Part shown: positions 22,985 through 32,431 of the stretch, piece by piece
Numbering within the stretch: position 1 is the stretch's first letter
Layout of the letters: each line of letters opens with the position of its first letter
The notes under the pieces: model-generated
Database searches by the model: none
The model's input: only the letters and a program-made list of their open reading frames with translations
What the model was told of the DNA's origin: nothing
NCBI RefSeq assembly: GCF_001649575.2
Contig: NC_051445.1
Span: 26,206,057 to 26,270,056, forward strand
DNA: 64,000 nt
DNA from: Kryptolebias marmoratus
Lineage: Eukaryota; Chordata; Actinopteri; Cyprinodontiformes; Rivulidae
Direction: 5' to 3'
Position numbers and translations under genes: made by a program

Positions 22985-23218
22985 CTACCTTCCTCTGCGA
23001 CTGAGGATGATAGACTGTACCGAACCTATGTTCAAGGCCCAGAGTGGCCCCACTCCCTGTAGGTCCTGGTTTTCAAAATGAGTTCCGTTGTCAGTCCGGA
23101 TCTTCTCAGGGAATCCGTGCCTGAAAATGTAATGATTTATTAAACATTTCAGAACAGTTTCGCTGCCCTTACTAGCAGCTGGCAAGCTTCTGGCCCGCCT
23201 GTGGATGTGTCCACACAC
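22985..23218 (-). pseudogene. Retroelement integrase core relic
   Basis: A minus-strand frame of 77 codons holds GFPEKIRTDNGTHFENQDLQ. This is the region around the second catalytic Asp of the DD35E integrase core, with the typical 'xxDNGTHF' signature. The frame then degrades before the third catalytic residue (expected Glu), and the first Asp is not in this frame. In intact elements the enzyme inserts the reverse-transcribed element into host DNA. Here the frame is truncated on both sides and cannot be functional. The signature fits ERV or Ty3/gypsy elements; I cannot separate them from this piece. Confidence 0.8.
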
Positions 23219-23294
23219 ACCAACAGATACCTTTTATTTATTAAGCATCTCAGAACAGTTTTGCTGTCTTCTCTAACAGCTGGCAAGCTTCTTG
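23129..23294. repeat. Tandem duplication of ~63 bp inside the retroelement
   Basis: The unit TTTATTAAACATTTCAGAAC through GCAGCTGGCAAGCTTCT (about 23129-23191) recurs at about 23232-23294 with a few mismatches, offset by about 103 bases. Both copies lie just upstream (on the minus strand) of the integrase motif. Confidence 0.75.
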
Positions 23295-24219
23295 TTCTCT
23301 AACCATGCTTTTAGTTACCTTTTGCCTCAGGAATCTGATTTGCTTTACCAAAAATCCCCTTAGGGGTTTGCACGTGCCCAACGGACGGTCCTTGACCGTC
23401 TGCGCCAGGCTGTCCCTGACTTTGCCAGATTTCTGCTTACCTCACTCTTCATATTCAGTCAGATAAGTCAATAATTCATCAATCTGGGCTCGGAGAGACA
23501 CCCAGGGACCCTTCCCCCAGGCTTCATGATCAGTATCTCTGACCATGTCTATGTCCATAGACAGTTTCGCTTGGCCTCGTCTGTCTCAAGGTCAAGAGTC
23601 AAACGCTGCACTCATTCACCCGGCGGTGAGATAAAAACGTGTTCACTCGGCGGTGAACAGAGAAAATGGCGTCAGCTTCGTTTGCTCACACTCACTTTTC
23701 TCACACATCAATACAAATACATATAAAAGAGGATCCTCTCACAAAAACACAGTGTTGATCAACAGGCCCATCGCCTTTTTACCTTAGCGCTTTTTTCCAT
23801 TAAATCCATTAATAAGTGTGGTCAGGTCTTGTTCTTAATTCGTGAGCGATTATCTCCACAGGGAAAACTCAGTTCAAACCTACCTGGCACGTAGCCTATC
23901 TTTACCTGCGTCCAGAATAAAGTGGGGGGAGCCACCCCGCTCCCGCAGGGTCCCAGACCCTAATCCCAACTCACACCGGAGTCCCTGACCTGGCTCTTTA
24001 TTTTACCTTTTTACCTTTTATTTTACCTTTTTTACACAATGCACAATATCAACAACAATAACAGGCTGTTATAAGTTTAAGAGGCGGACCGACACAGTAC
24101 AATCCCACAGTGAGGAAAAATCCTCTTGTTTACAGTCGGTTCGTGGAATTCCACTGTATCCGTCCGCCCCGTGTCCAATTAAAGTTAAACAAATATTATA
24201 CTCACTCCTCCAATGCACC

Positions 24220-24237
24220 TGCCCGCATCCTCCACCA
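24220..24237 (-). other. Primer-binding site, tRNA-Ala-like
   Basis: The minus strand reads TGGTGGAGGATGCGGGCA two bases after the LTR's terminal ACA. As I recall vertebrate tRNA-Ala, its 3' end (…TGCCCGCATTCTCCA plus CCA) complements this at 17 of 18 positions. Position next to the LTR and the TGG start are as expected for a retroelement primer site. Confidence 0.6.
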
Positions 24238-24239
24238 TT

Positions 24240-24717
24240 TGTTAAGGACAGATTAATACTCCCAAGATACTGAAACATCTGCTCTCCGTCCTCAAACGGG
24301 ATCAGGAAGATGCACGGAAGAAGAGAGTCAAAAAACAGCCAAGAGTTCCTCTTAAAATCAAAACACATTTATTCACTTTCAGCGCTGAAAGGGAGACGTG
24401 AGAAAAAGACCCTTACCGAAGTTCAGAGCACTCAGCCTATGTCTNNNNNNNNNNNNNNNNNNNNNNNNNNNNNNNNNNNNNNNNNNNNNNNNNNNNNNNN
24501 NNNNNNNNNNNNNNNNNNNNNNNNNTTCCATGTCAGTGTTTTTCCATTCTCCTCGTGGAGAGCCACTTCCTGGATTTCATGACATCATCTCATCATGTGT
24601 TCTCTATGATCTGCTATTATCCTTTACATTGTTTCTGGGCTCTGAACTCTGGTAAAAAGAAACTTCTTGGTCTTACATTTTATATAACTTTTATATAACA
24701 TTTTATATAACTTCACA
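24240..24717 (-). repeat. 5' LTR of the retroelement, with assembly gap
   Basis: On the minus strand it runs from TGTGAAG (24717) to CTTAACA (24240), so it has short TGT…ACA inverted ends. It contains TATAAAA-type promoter motifs near its start (about 24660-24710) and AATAAA at about 24368, as expected for U3 and R. Length is about 478 bases, of which 81 are unknown. The outer boundary rests on the TGT motif only. Confidence 0.55.
24445..24525. other. Assembly gap (81 N)
   Basis: A run of 81 N, inside the LTR. Translated frames that cross it are meaningless. Confidence 1.
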
Positions 24718-24779
24718 ATATTTACAACAAAGCGACAAGCGAGCTATATGACCATGATTTGAGTGGCCATTTAAAAAAA

Positions 24780-24960
24780 AATCAGACCCTATTTTCTCCC
24801 TGGCTTGTTTTGTAACCCACCTTGGGAGCCGACCACACGTTCATGATGTAATCTACAAAACTTGGGAGGAAATTGAGACCCCCCCCCACCCTCACCGCCT
24901 GCAAACGTTTCAAGACACTTTTGAAACTCCCTCGCGAACGCTGTTTGCCAACTATCTCTA
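24780..24960. repeat. Dispersed repeat related to 16.2-16.6 kb
   Basis: It shares GCTTGTTTTGTAACCCACCT, CGTTCATGAT and CGTTTCAAGACACTTTTGAAA with the block at 16.2-16.6 kb in the same order. It directly follows the LTR edge. Confidence 0.45.
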
Positions 24961-26690
24961 ACAGTCATAGCCCTGTAAGATCCTGCTGTAACTCATAACC
25001 CAACAATGACGTTCCACCATGTTTGGACTGAGTTCAGTCTCCATAAGGACTGCCAGTCTTGACAAGGTAGGTGATTGTACTAGAAAATGTCCTAAAGAGG
25101 TAACAAAATCCTTGCTTTTACACACACACACTGATTTTTCACAATTCAATGTAATAGAAGAAAGAATTTATCAAATTACATACCTGTGTTATTTTGACCC
25201 CTTGCTGTGACCTGGGTTTGTGTATTTAGGTTTTTGCCTCCTTGGTACAAAATGTTCTGTTTCTCCCACTGCATTTGCTCTTTTTATGGTAAGAGTAAAT
25301 GCTACTAGAACTGACTAATTTAGATGCAGTTCTTCAGACACAAAACAGCATGATCAGAAGTCCATGCTGTATAATTCATCACCTTTGATTTTTTTTTTCT
25401 TTTTTTTAATCCCCATCTTTGAATAACCCGTTTTCAGTGATGTGTTTTAGAGCACAGGACCTCGCCAACTTTAATCAATGAAAGTTTCTCTAAGTTTTAT
25501 TTTTGCTGCAAAGAAATTCAAGTAACTTTCAGATGTATTGCTTTTAAAGTGAAATAACCTTGCCTTAGTCATGCGTATATTCCTTTTAATCCTAACCTGT
25601 ATTCATCTGTGCTTCAGGTTCACCACAAAACTCCAGCAAAACTATCCCACTTCAGCTGGTATAACTTACATTTTCACTGTATGCAGCTGAATTTTCTTCA
25701 CACACTCCTTTAGATCACTTATGTATTCAGTCATTGGTTATTTATGGATGGATGTCTTGAATAGTGATGAATGCAGATACTTGGGTCGTCAAATGGAGAT
25801 GTTAGATTTTCTTGGTACACAGTTTTCAGGTCAGAATTCAGGCAGCTTACAAATAAGGAGACATGAGTTTTAAACGGATGTAAAAATGTATACTTATTTA
25901 ATTCTGGCTCGGTTCAAGAAGTTTTTCTTGCTAGAAACTTGCAGACCTTTATAAAACTTGGACTGCTGATTCCTCAGAAATGTAAATTAGTGAATGACGT
26001 CTTCTTGCCCTCAGGACATGAGCACGATTTTTAAATTAGGGGAAAATTTTTGCTGGTTGGCATGCTTTAATGCATCCCACACTCATGGTTTAAAGGAGGA
26101 TACAAGGTTAAGACAATACACTTTGAACACCAATCTGCTTGGAGATTATTTTAGGACTCTGTATGCAGTCATACACCAAAAGGGGCAGTTTATGTAAAGC
26201 TCTCAGCTTGTCATACTAAGCTGAGTGGGTTGATACCAAAAAAGACATCCTTCAGTCTGTTTGGTAAGTGAAGGCTGCTCTGATGGTTGATTTATTAATG
26301 TTTCACCAGACAACAAGAAGACATAAAGGCAAAAAATGTAATATATATATATGCAAGTGATAATGCCATAGTCAGATATTTCAGATGTTTATTGCTACTT
26401 TATGACACTCTAATGTCTCAAATGGGAATGAGTGGGAGCAAATTTCACACACTGTGAACCGAAAGCTGAGTTTTACAGAACAGATGTTGCACTTTGTGAT
26501 CCACCTTTATAGAATCTGTCTTACATTATCTGTAATCTGAGCACTGATGAACAGTTTGTATCCGTATGATGTTTGAATGAGCATCACTATGCAGGAACCT
26601 TTGCTACAGCAGTTTGACAAAGTTGAACATGATGACTTGCTAAACCTGCGCAAGACATTAGAGACAGGTTCTCACCTGCCATCATAGGGG
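24961..26690. other. Intergenic DNA, no gene seen
   Basis: No exon or named element recognised; a few T-rich runs only. Confidence 0.3.
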
Positions 26691-26699
26691 AAAGGTGGG

Positions 26700-27000
26700 T
26701 GATATTGTTTATGATTGTCTGTCCATTTGCAAAGTATCTCATGAATGAATGGACAGATTGAAAGATTTCCATAAAGAAATTGTTGGATGTACGTATACAA
26801 GTGAGTTTCTTTTTCTAATTAACCCCATTTAAGCTGGCCACCTCAGCTGATCACCCTTAGCCAACACAAAAATTACTATAACTTTGTCAGATTTACCGAT
26901 GCTGAGCTAAACTTTGATGTGGTAGTAGCTGGCAGTCATTCACAACACAGACTTTCGGCACTAAGAGAACACTCAAGATTATGAGTTTGTGCATAATGTT
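26700..27000 (+). repeat. R1 copy, 5' half (interrupted)
   Basis: R1 blocks run in plus orientation: AGTATCTCATGAATGAATGG, CCCATTTAAGCTGGCCACCT, AAAAATTACTATAACTTTGT and GATGTGGTAGTAGCTGGCAG, then GTTTGTGCATAATGTT. The copy stops at 27000 and resumes at 30239, after an insertion bounded by TGCATAATGTT (26990-27000 and 30239-30249). Confidence 0.8.
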
Positions 27001-27221
27001 TTTTTTGTCCTGTTGTGGCATATCAGGCATACCATATAGAGAAGATGGCTGCCTACATATGCCAGAACGGATTTGCTCCACAATAAGGATATCTCGATAT
27101 GAGAATCCTAATTGCATGATTTACTTTATTGAATCAAGACTGAATCTGAATCTAGCATTAGAGTAGGCAGGCCATATTGTTGTAATAGCCACCTGTTTGT
27201 ACGACCTTCAATTATCAGGAC

Positions 27222-27261
27222 TTTTTTGTGAATTGGTGTGTGAAGGTGTGTGTGTAGGTGG

Positions 27262-27264
<3 letters not shown>
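27222..27264. repeat. Left arm of inverted repeat flanking the Tc1 element
   Basis: TTTTTTGTGAATTGGTGTGTG and the following AAGGTGTGTGTGTAGGTGGGGA are repeated inverted at 29552-29599 on the other side of the Tc1 element, with one extra CA expansion and a few mismatches. Confidence 0.8.

Positions 27265-27322
<58 letters not shown>
27265..27322. repeat. (TA)n microsatellite used as Tc1 target
   Basis: A (TA)n tract of about 55 bases. Tc1/mariner elements insert at TA, and the left Tc1 end abuts this tract; a shorter TATATATATA remains at the right end (29542-29551). Confidence 0.9.
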
Positions 27323-27329
<7 letters not shown>

Positions 27330-27600
27330 TTCTCAAAAAAATAAAGGGAACACTCAAATGACACATCCTAGATCTGAATGGATTAAATATTCTCATTGAA
27401 TACTTTGTTCTGTACAAAGCTGAATGTGTTGACAACAACAACAACAAAAAATAAAAAAAATAAAAATACATCAATGGAAATCAGATTTATTAACCAATGG
27501 AGGCCTGGATTTTGAGTCATGCACAAAATTAAAGTGGAAAAACACACTACAGGCTGATCCAACTTTGATGTAATGTCCCTAAAACAAGTCTAAATGAGGC

Positions 27601-29245
27601 TCAGTATTGTGAGTGGCCTCCACGTGCCTGTATGACCTCCCTGCAATGCCAGGGCATGCTCCTGATGAGTTGGCGGATGGTCTCCTGAGGGATCTCCTCC
27701 CAGACCACTATTGCCCCTTTTCCACTCTACTCGGCTCGCTTTGCGAGCGTTTCCACAGGCCTTTTTCGAGGCCAGCTCTGGCAATTTTTGGCCCTGCTTC
27801 GAAGCAGGGTCCAACTGGGCGGCCCTGCTTTCGTGGGTGACGTAAGGTAGCTCCTGTTCACTCATTGGTCGTGGGTGTGGTAAGATTGAAGCGTAAGAAG
27901 AGCAAAGAAAACACTGATAGACAATTTTGGAATGGTAGCGAAGTAATTGGACTATAAACAACAGCGTTAGCTTACCCTGCAATGTTTGTCCCCCAGGCGC
28001 TGTAAAGCCTAAAAGTGTCCTCCATGCAACAATCGCGGCATCCAGAGCTTTTCTTCCATTGCGCCTCTCTTCCTGAAGTCTCAGGAAAATCCCCAGAAGC
28101 TCAAAAAACAGCAACAACACAGGGCCAAAGTTGTCCATAGCTCTTCCGTTGTTTACACGAATGCGGAAGCGCACGGTGCAGCTTTGGACCCCGCATCCCC
28201 CCTCCCACCAACACAAGCAGGCGTTCCTCTGCTACAGAGCAGATTGGCGGGTGGAAACACGACGCATTGTTTACAGAGCCGAGCAGAGCAGAGTAGAGTG
28301 GAGTGGAGCGGGGCTGCTCAAGTAGAGCCAATGGAAAAGGGGCATAAAGCATCCGCCAACTCCTGTACAGTCTGTGGTGCAACGTAATGTTGGTGGATGG
28401 AGCGAGACATGATGTCCCAGATGTGCTCAATCGGATTCAGGTCAGGGGAACTAGCCGGCCTGTCCATAGCTTCAATGCCTTCATCTTGCAGGAACTGCTG
28501 ACACACTCCAGCCACATGAGGTCTAGCATTGTCCTGCATGAGGAGGAACCCAAGACCAACTGTACCAGCATATGGTTTCATAAGGGGTCTGAGGATCTCA
28601 TCTCGGTACCTAATGGCAGTCATGCTACCGCTGGCGAGCACATGGAGGGCTGTGTGGCCCTCCAAAGAAATGCCACCCCACACCATTACTGACCCACTGC
28701 CAAACCAGCCATGCTGAAGGATGTTGCAGGCAGCAGATTGCTCTCCACGGCGTCTCCAGACTCTGTCACATGTGCTCAGAGTGAACCTGCTTTCATCTGT
28801 GAAGAGCACAGGGTGCCAGTGGTGAATTTGCCAATCCTGGTGTTCTCTGGCAAATGCCAAGCGTCCTGCACAGTGTTGGGCTGTGAGCACAACCCCTATC
28901 TGTGGACGTTGGGCCCTCATACCATCCTCATGGAGTCGGTTTCTAACCGTTTGTGCAGACTCATGCACATTTGTAGCCCGCTGGAGTTCATTTTTCAGGG
29001 CTCTGGCAGTGCTCCTCCTGTTCCTCCTTGCACAAAGGCGGAGGTAGCGGCCCTGCTGCTGGGTTGTTGCTCTCCTACGGCCTCCTCCACGTCTCCTGGT
29101 GTACTGGCCTGTCTCCTGGTAGCTCCTTCAGCCTCTGGACACTGACAGACACAGCAAACCTTCTTACCACAGCTCGCATTGATGTGCCATCCTGGATGAG
29201 CTGCACTAGCTGAGCCACTTGTGTGGGTTGTAGAGTCCGTCTCAT
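27601..29245 (-). pseudogene. Tc1-like transposase pseudogene
   Basis: It starts at ATG 29245-29243 ([20 protein letters not shown], the N-terminal helix-turn-helix DNA-binding part) and ends at TGA 27603-27601 after IQARGGHSQY. A small deletion near 29130 shifts the frame after 'RRFAVSVSV'. The central 28968-28348 frame is intact and holds the DDE catalytic triad: LFTDES (Asp), MQDNARPH (Asp) and [10 protein letters not shown] (Glu). The second and third residues are separated by 34 positions, as in Tc1. The C-terminal part is then broken by the MITE at 27712-28344, and the end (27708-27601) continues on its far side. In life the enzyme cuts and pastes the element at TA sites. This copy cannot make it. 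Confidence 0.93.
27712..28344. mobile_element. MITE with TGCCCCTTTTCC ends, inside Tc1 transposase
   Basis: Perfect terminal repeats TGCCCCTTTTCCA (left) and TGGAAAAGGGGCA (right), 633 bp, flanked by TAT and TAA. The transposase reading frame resumes on each side, so the empty site can be deduced. It shares most of its interior with the copy at 2508-3074, including CTCCTGTTCACTCATTGGTC. Sub-terminal purine-rich GAGCAGAGCAGAGTAGAGTG lies near the right end. No coding capacity. Confidence 0.93.
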
Positions 29246-29551
29246 GCTACCACGAGTGTGAAAGCACCACCAACATTCAAAAGTGACCAAAACATCAGCC
29301 AGAAAGCATAGGTACTGAGAAGTGGTCTGTGGTCCCCACCTGCAGAACCACTCCTTTATTGAGTGTGTCTTGCTAATTGCCAATAATTTCTACCTGTTGT
29401 CTGTTCCATTTGCACAACAGCATGTGAAACGATTGCCAATCAGTGTTGCTTCCTAAGTGGACAGTTTGCTTTCATAGACGTTTGATGTACTTGGAGTTAT
29501 ATTGTGTTGTTTAAGTGTTCCCTTTATTTTTTTGACCTGTGTATATATATA

Positions 29552-29599
29552 TCCCCACCTACACACACACACACACCTTCACACACCGATTCACAAAAA
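29552..29599. repeat. Right arm of inverted repeat flanking the Tc1 element
   Basis: TCCCCACCTACACACACACA through CCTTCACACACCGATTCACA is the inverted partner of 27222-27264. Confidence 0.8.
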
Positions 29600-30238
29600 C
29601 AATGAGCAGCAGAAAGGACAGGTGGTTCCAGCCCCAGAAGGCAGCAGCAGTCCCAAGCAAACAGACACCGGGCACCACCCCAAGGCAGCTGTGCGTCCGC
29701 ACAGAGGTAGGTCGCCAGCGAAGCACAGGGTCAGCAGCCCCCAGGACAAAGAGACACTGGGAGAGACGCTGGGCACCAGCCCCCCCAACCCTGCCACACC
29801 GCCACCTCCTGCTGCACAGGCTAAGCCCGGGACCCAACCCCCCAATGGCCCAGCACCCACACCAGCCCCCAGCAGTGAGACCGCCCAGCACCAAGCAGGA
29901 GATGGGATGGACACCAAGTTACTGGCATGAATCCCCCTGGGGCCAGCTTCACAACTGGCCCCCTCCCAATCTGCCTTCCCACACCAATCCAGCCAACCGA
30001 GGTCAAGGGAACACTGGCGACCCCCAAAGACGCCAAGGGGAAGCCCCCACAGAGAGACCCCATGCCGGCCGCCCAGGGGAACCCGAGCCAGCCCGGAATG
30101 GTGAGCCCACCACCAGCAGCACTGGGCCAGAGACCCCCCTGCCCAGCCACGAACCCAGGGACCAAACAGACCCCCTAGGCACCCCCAGCCTCCAGACTCC
30201 AGACTCCCTCTGTTAACCCGGAAGTAACCCGGCCCTCA
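29600..30238. repeat. GC-rich, proline-coding-like repeat body
   Basis: A C- and CA-rich stretch with far higher GC than its surroundings. Plus-strand frames translate to Pro/Ala/Gln-rich low-complexity protein (for example PPNPATPPPPAAQAKPGTQP). I recognise this as a common teleost repeat, probably the 5' region of a retroelement, and not a host gene: there is no splice support and it lies within the 11-bp duplication. Confidence 0.6.
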
Positions 30239-30400
30239 TGCATAATGTTATTTTCAAGGTTTGACCAAAGTGGCTACAGCTCTGTCATTTCTCAACAGAA
30301 GAAGAGTTTTATCTAAATATCTCATGTGAAAGATGGTGAGCGATATGCATTCTTCCAAAGATTACCAGGCCTTTAACTTGGCATGTGATCAACAGTTCAG
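30239..30400 (+). repeat. R1 copy, 3' half (resumes after insertion)
   Basis: It continues the copy that stops at 27000: TTTTCAAGGTTTGACCAAAG, CTCTGTCATTTCTCAACAG and GCGATATGCATTCTTCCAAA are the usual 3' R1 blocks, also seen at 51590-51735. Confidence 0.8.
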
Positions 30401-30484
30401 ACAATTCTGAAAGATGAGTTTTTAAACTAAATAAAGCTGTAACACGTAGCTCTTTTTTGTTGTTGTTGCCATTGTTTGTGTGTC

Positions 30485-30487
<3 letters not shown>

Positions 30488-30518
<31 letters not shown>
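30488..30518. repeat. (GT)n microsatellite
   Basis: A perfect GT tract of about 31 bases. Confidence 0.9.
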
Positions 30519-30519
<1 letters not shown>

Positions 30520-31935
30520 ATGTGCATGCTATTAACAAGCATCTTAGCCAAATGAAAGGGGACAAGCTGTGCTTTAAAGCTTTTGAGCTGCAGCCGAAGC
30601 CTCTGATTTGCGGTGTGGGTGAGAGCAGTCACTCACACAATTTTACAGGGGGAATGAAAAGGTGGAAACTAAATGTATTTTGTCTGAAGCAAGAAGTTAC
30701 TGAATACACATACAGCAAAAATTTGATACTACCAACATTTTTTCTAAAAAAAAAAAATGGTACAATGCCAACAAGATTTTCTGATTAAATTTACCACATA
30801 AAGTAATACTCAGAGAAAGCAACACATGAATTTATTCTCAGTGTTACTTTGAAGAAGAATCATAACATTTTTATGAATGTAAGATATTACAGATGGCTGA
30901 AACAGAGCTGGAAGAAGGCAATGCTCTGCTTTTTACTGGCAGCATTCCCATTAGTCTCCAGCATCTTTCCTGTTTAATTCTTAGAATGAAAAGAATTGTT
31001 TTATATTCTGGGGCATCAAGTTTTAATTTATGTCACAAAATAAAAAAAATAGGCACAGATGGTGTTTCTTTATTTTTATGTTTTAATTCAATGGAATCCT
31101 CCCCGCCAGAAATTCCAAAGAGGTGTCTTAAAGTTTATCCTGGCATTTTAATTTTATTAGCAAGACATTTGTGGCTCTGTTTAAGACCTTTGAAAATGTG
31201 TCCAAATCTTGAGAATTTTCCTTAACTGATTTATTTTATTTGAATTGTGAAAATATAGATTTTTACATCTTTTATTTTATCCCTAAAATTTCAGGGTAAC
31301 AAAACTTTTGCCTAACACTTGATATTAGGTTTCCTTCAAACACAAGCGCAGCACAACACAAAATTAAATTTTCCGACGCAAATTACCAAAGTTAAAATTT
31401 TGCTTTTCAAAGAATATAAATTAGGCCCTTTAATATATATTTTTTTCAAGTAAAAATATCTTACCTGTTACTAGGCAGCTGCACTAAAAATAAAAATGCA
31501 TGTGTGCTTTTGTGTGCTGCTGCTGTGTAATGACTCAGTAAGTGTGGGCTGATGTAGGCTTGAGGAGGATGTTTTTGTGAATGTGAGCTAATTTTGGTTC
31601 CTGGTGGTCGGCGAAAGCTATTGGAGGTTAGTTTGTGTAACAGGTTGGTGTGTGTGTGTGACTGAGGAGAAGGGAACACCTCGGAGTCTCTGCAGAGACC
31701 TTCAGGTTAGTATTCATAGCCCTGAATCCACAGCTAAAATTTCTGGGAGTCTGTAAAAAGCAAAGGACACCTCTAACTTTCTTCCTCCGTTCTACTTCTT
31801 CACTACATTTCTTTCTTCTAGCTTCTTTCAGGATTCTTTCTCCTTTGTTTTCCCATCGAAAAGCTTGAACATGTAAATCCTTAACGCAGTAGCTGCAGCT
31901 GGTTGGTGTGGTTATCATCTCTCTGCATAGGTGTT
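30520..31935. other. Intergenic DNA, no gene seen
   Basis: AT-rich sequence with several short frames on both strands, none with a domain or splice support. Confidence 0.3.
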
Positions 31936-31936
31936 T

Positions 31937-31952
31937 TCGGGCCAACAGTTCT
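31937..31952. repeat. Left target-site duplication of L1 stub
   Basis: TCGGGCCAACAGTTCT, identical to 32416-32431. Confidence 0.93.
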
Positions 31953-32415
31953 TTTTTTTATTATTTTTTATTTAAAAAGGCAAATTTTCCAACACACTTC
32001 TTAATTACAGCTTTACCCATTTGAGTTCTTACATGAATAGAGGCATAGAGTCCACGTGATTTTGTCCATATTGCCTTTCTGGTATTTTCTATTTCAGTTA
32101 TGAACGATAACAGAGATGAACAGAATTGAACAGAAAAAAAACAAGAAAGAAAAAAAAAAAGAACCTGGGGATTGCACCTTCTTGAGCCGTAAAAATCAAT
32201 GGAGTATAACGGGGCAAGTCACTTAAATAAGTGCAGTCAAATAAAATCAGATCCAGTAGGTTTTACGTACTCGGTCCATTTGGTTCAGATATTATAAAAT
32301 TTTTCTTTTTCAACTTTGAGGGAGAAAGAAATCCTTTCCATAACATAAATCTGGTAAACAATTTCAATCCATTTGTCGATAGTAGGCGGGTCCGGTGTTA
32401 GCCACTTCCTAGTTA
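31953..32415 (-). mobile_element. 5'-truncated L1-like LINE with 16-bp duplication
   Basis: A 463-base insertion between perfect 16-bp direct repeats. The minus strand begins inside the end of an L1-type ORF2: TPDPPTIDKWIEIVYQIYVM and ERISFSLKVEKEKFYNI are the typical C-terminal segment, and the frame reaches a stop at 32287-32285. After this come 3' UTR-like sequence and an A-rich tail (T-rich at 31953-31972 on the plus strand). Poly(A), severe 5' truncation and a long duplication are the marks of target-primed reverse transcription. The perfect duplication suggests a fairly recent insertion. Confidence 0.92.
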
Positions 32416-32431
32416 TCGGGCCAACAGTTCT
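32416..32431. repeat. Right target-site duplication of L1 stub
   Basis: TCGGGCCAACAGTTCT, identical to 31937-31952. Confidence 0.93.

Larger units (their letters stand above)
22960..24717 (-). mobile_element. Decayed LTR retroelement (endogenous-retrovirus-like), minus strand
   Basis: Reading on the minus strand: a 5' LTR (24717-24240), a 2-base spacer, a primer-binding site (24237-24220), about 0.9 kb of leader or gag-region sequence with no intact frame, then directly an integrase relic (23218-22985). Everything between leader and integrase (protease, reverse transcriptase and RNase H) is missing, and no 3' LTR was found. It is therefore an internally deleted, inactive copy. An assembly gap lies inside the LTR. 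Confidence 0.7.
27323..29541 (-). mobile_element. Tc1-like DNA transposon, interrupted
   Basis: Inverted ends share TCAAAAAAATAAAGGGAACA at the left (about 27331-27352) and its reverse complement at the right (29512-29534). It sits between TA dinucleotides. Removing the 0.63-kb MITE inside leaves about 1.59 kb, a normal Tc1 size. It encodes a single transposase on the minus strand, now broken. I recognise the family as widespread in fish. Confidence 0.93.
27001..30238 (-). mobile_element. 3.24-kb composite insertion with 11-bp duplication
   Basis: It is bounded by TGCATAATGTT on both sides. The left inner edge starts with a T run (27001-27006), equivalent to an A tail on the minus strand, which suggests a retroposon in minus orientation. 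About 1.0 kb is its own sequence: 27001-27322, and the GC-rich part 29542-30238. The rest is a Tc1-like transposon that entered later. The uninterrupted R1 copy at 36.96-37.04 kb confirms that this point is continuous elsewhere. Confidence 0.7.

Noticed and set aside
24310..24655. Frames crossing the N run
   Set aside because: They depend on unknown bases and lie within an LTR.
28318..28968. 217-codon frame as an active gene
   Set aside because: It contains the Tc1 transposase catalytic core, but the N-terminus is frameshifted and the C-terminus is replaced by MITE sequence, so it is a pseudogene.
29502..30216. Long proline-rich open frames in the GC-rich region
   Set aside because: Open frames occur on both strands because the sequence is C-rich; it lies within an inserted element and has no splice support or domain.
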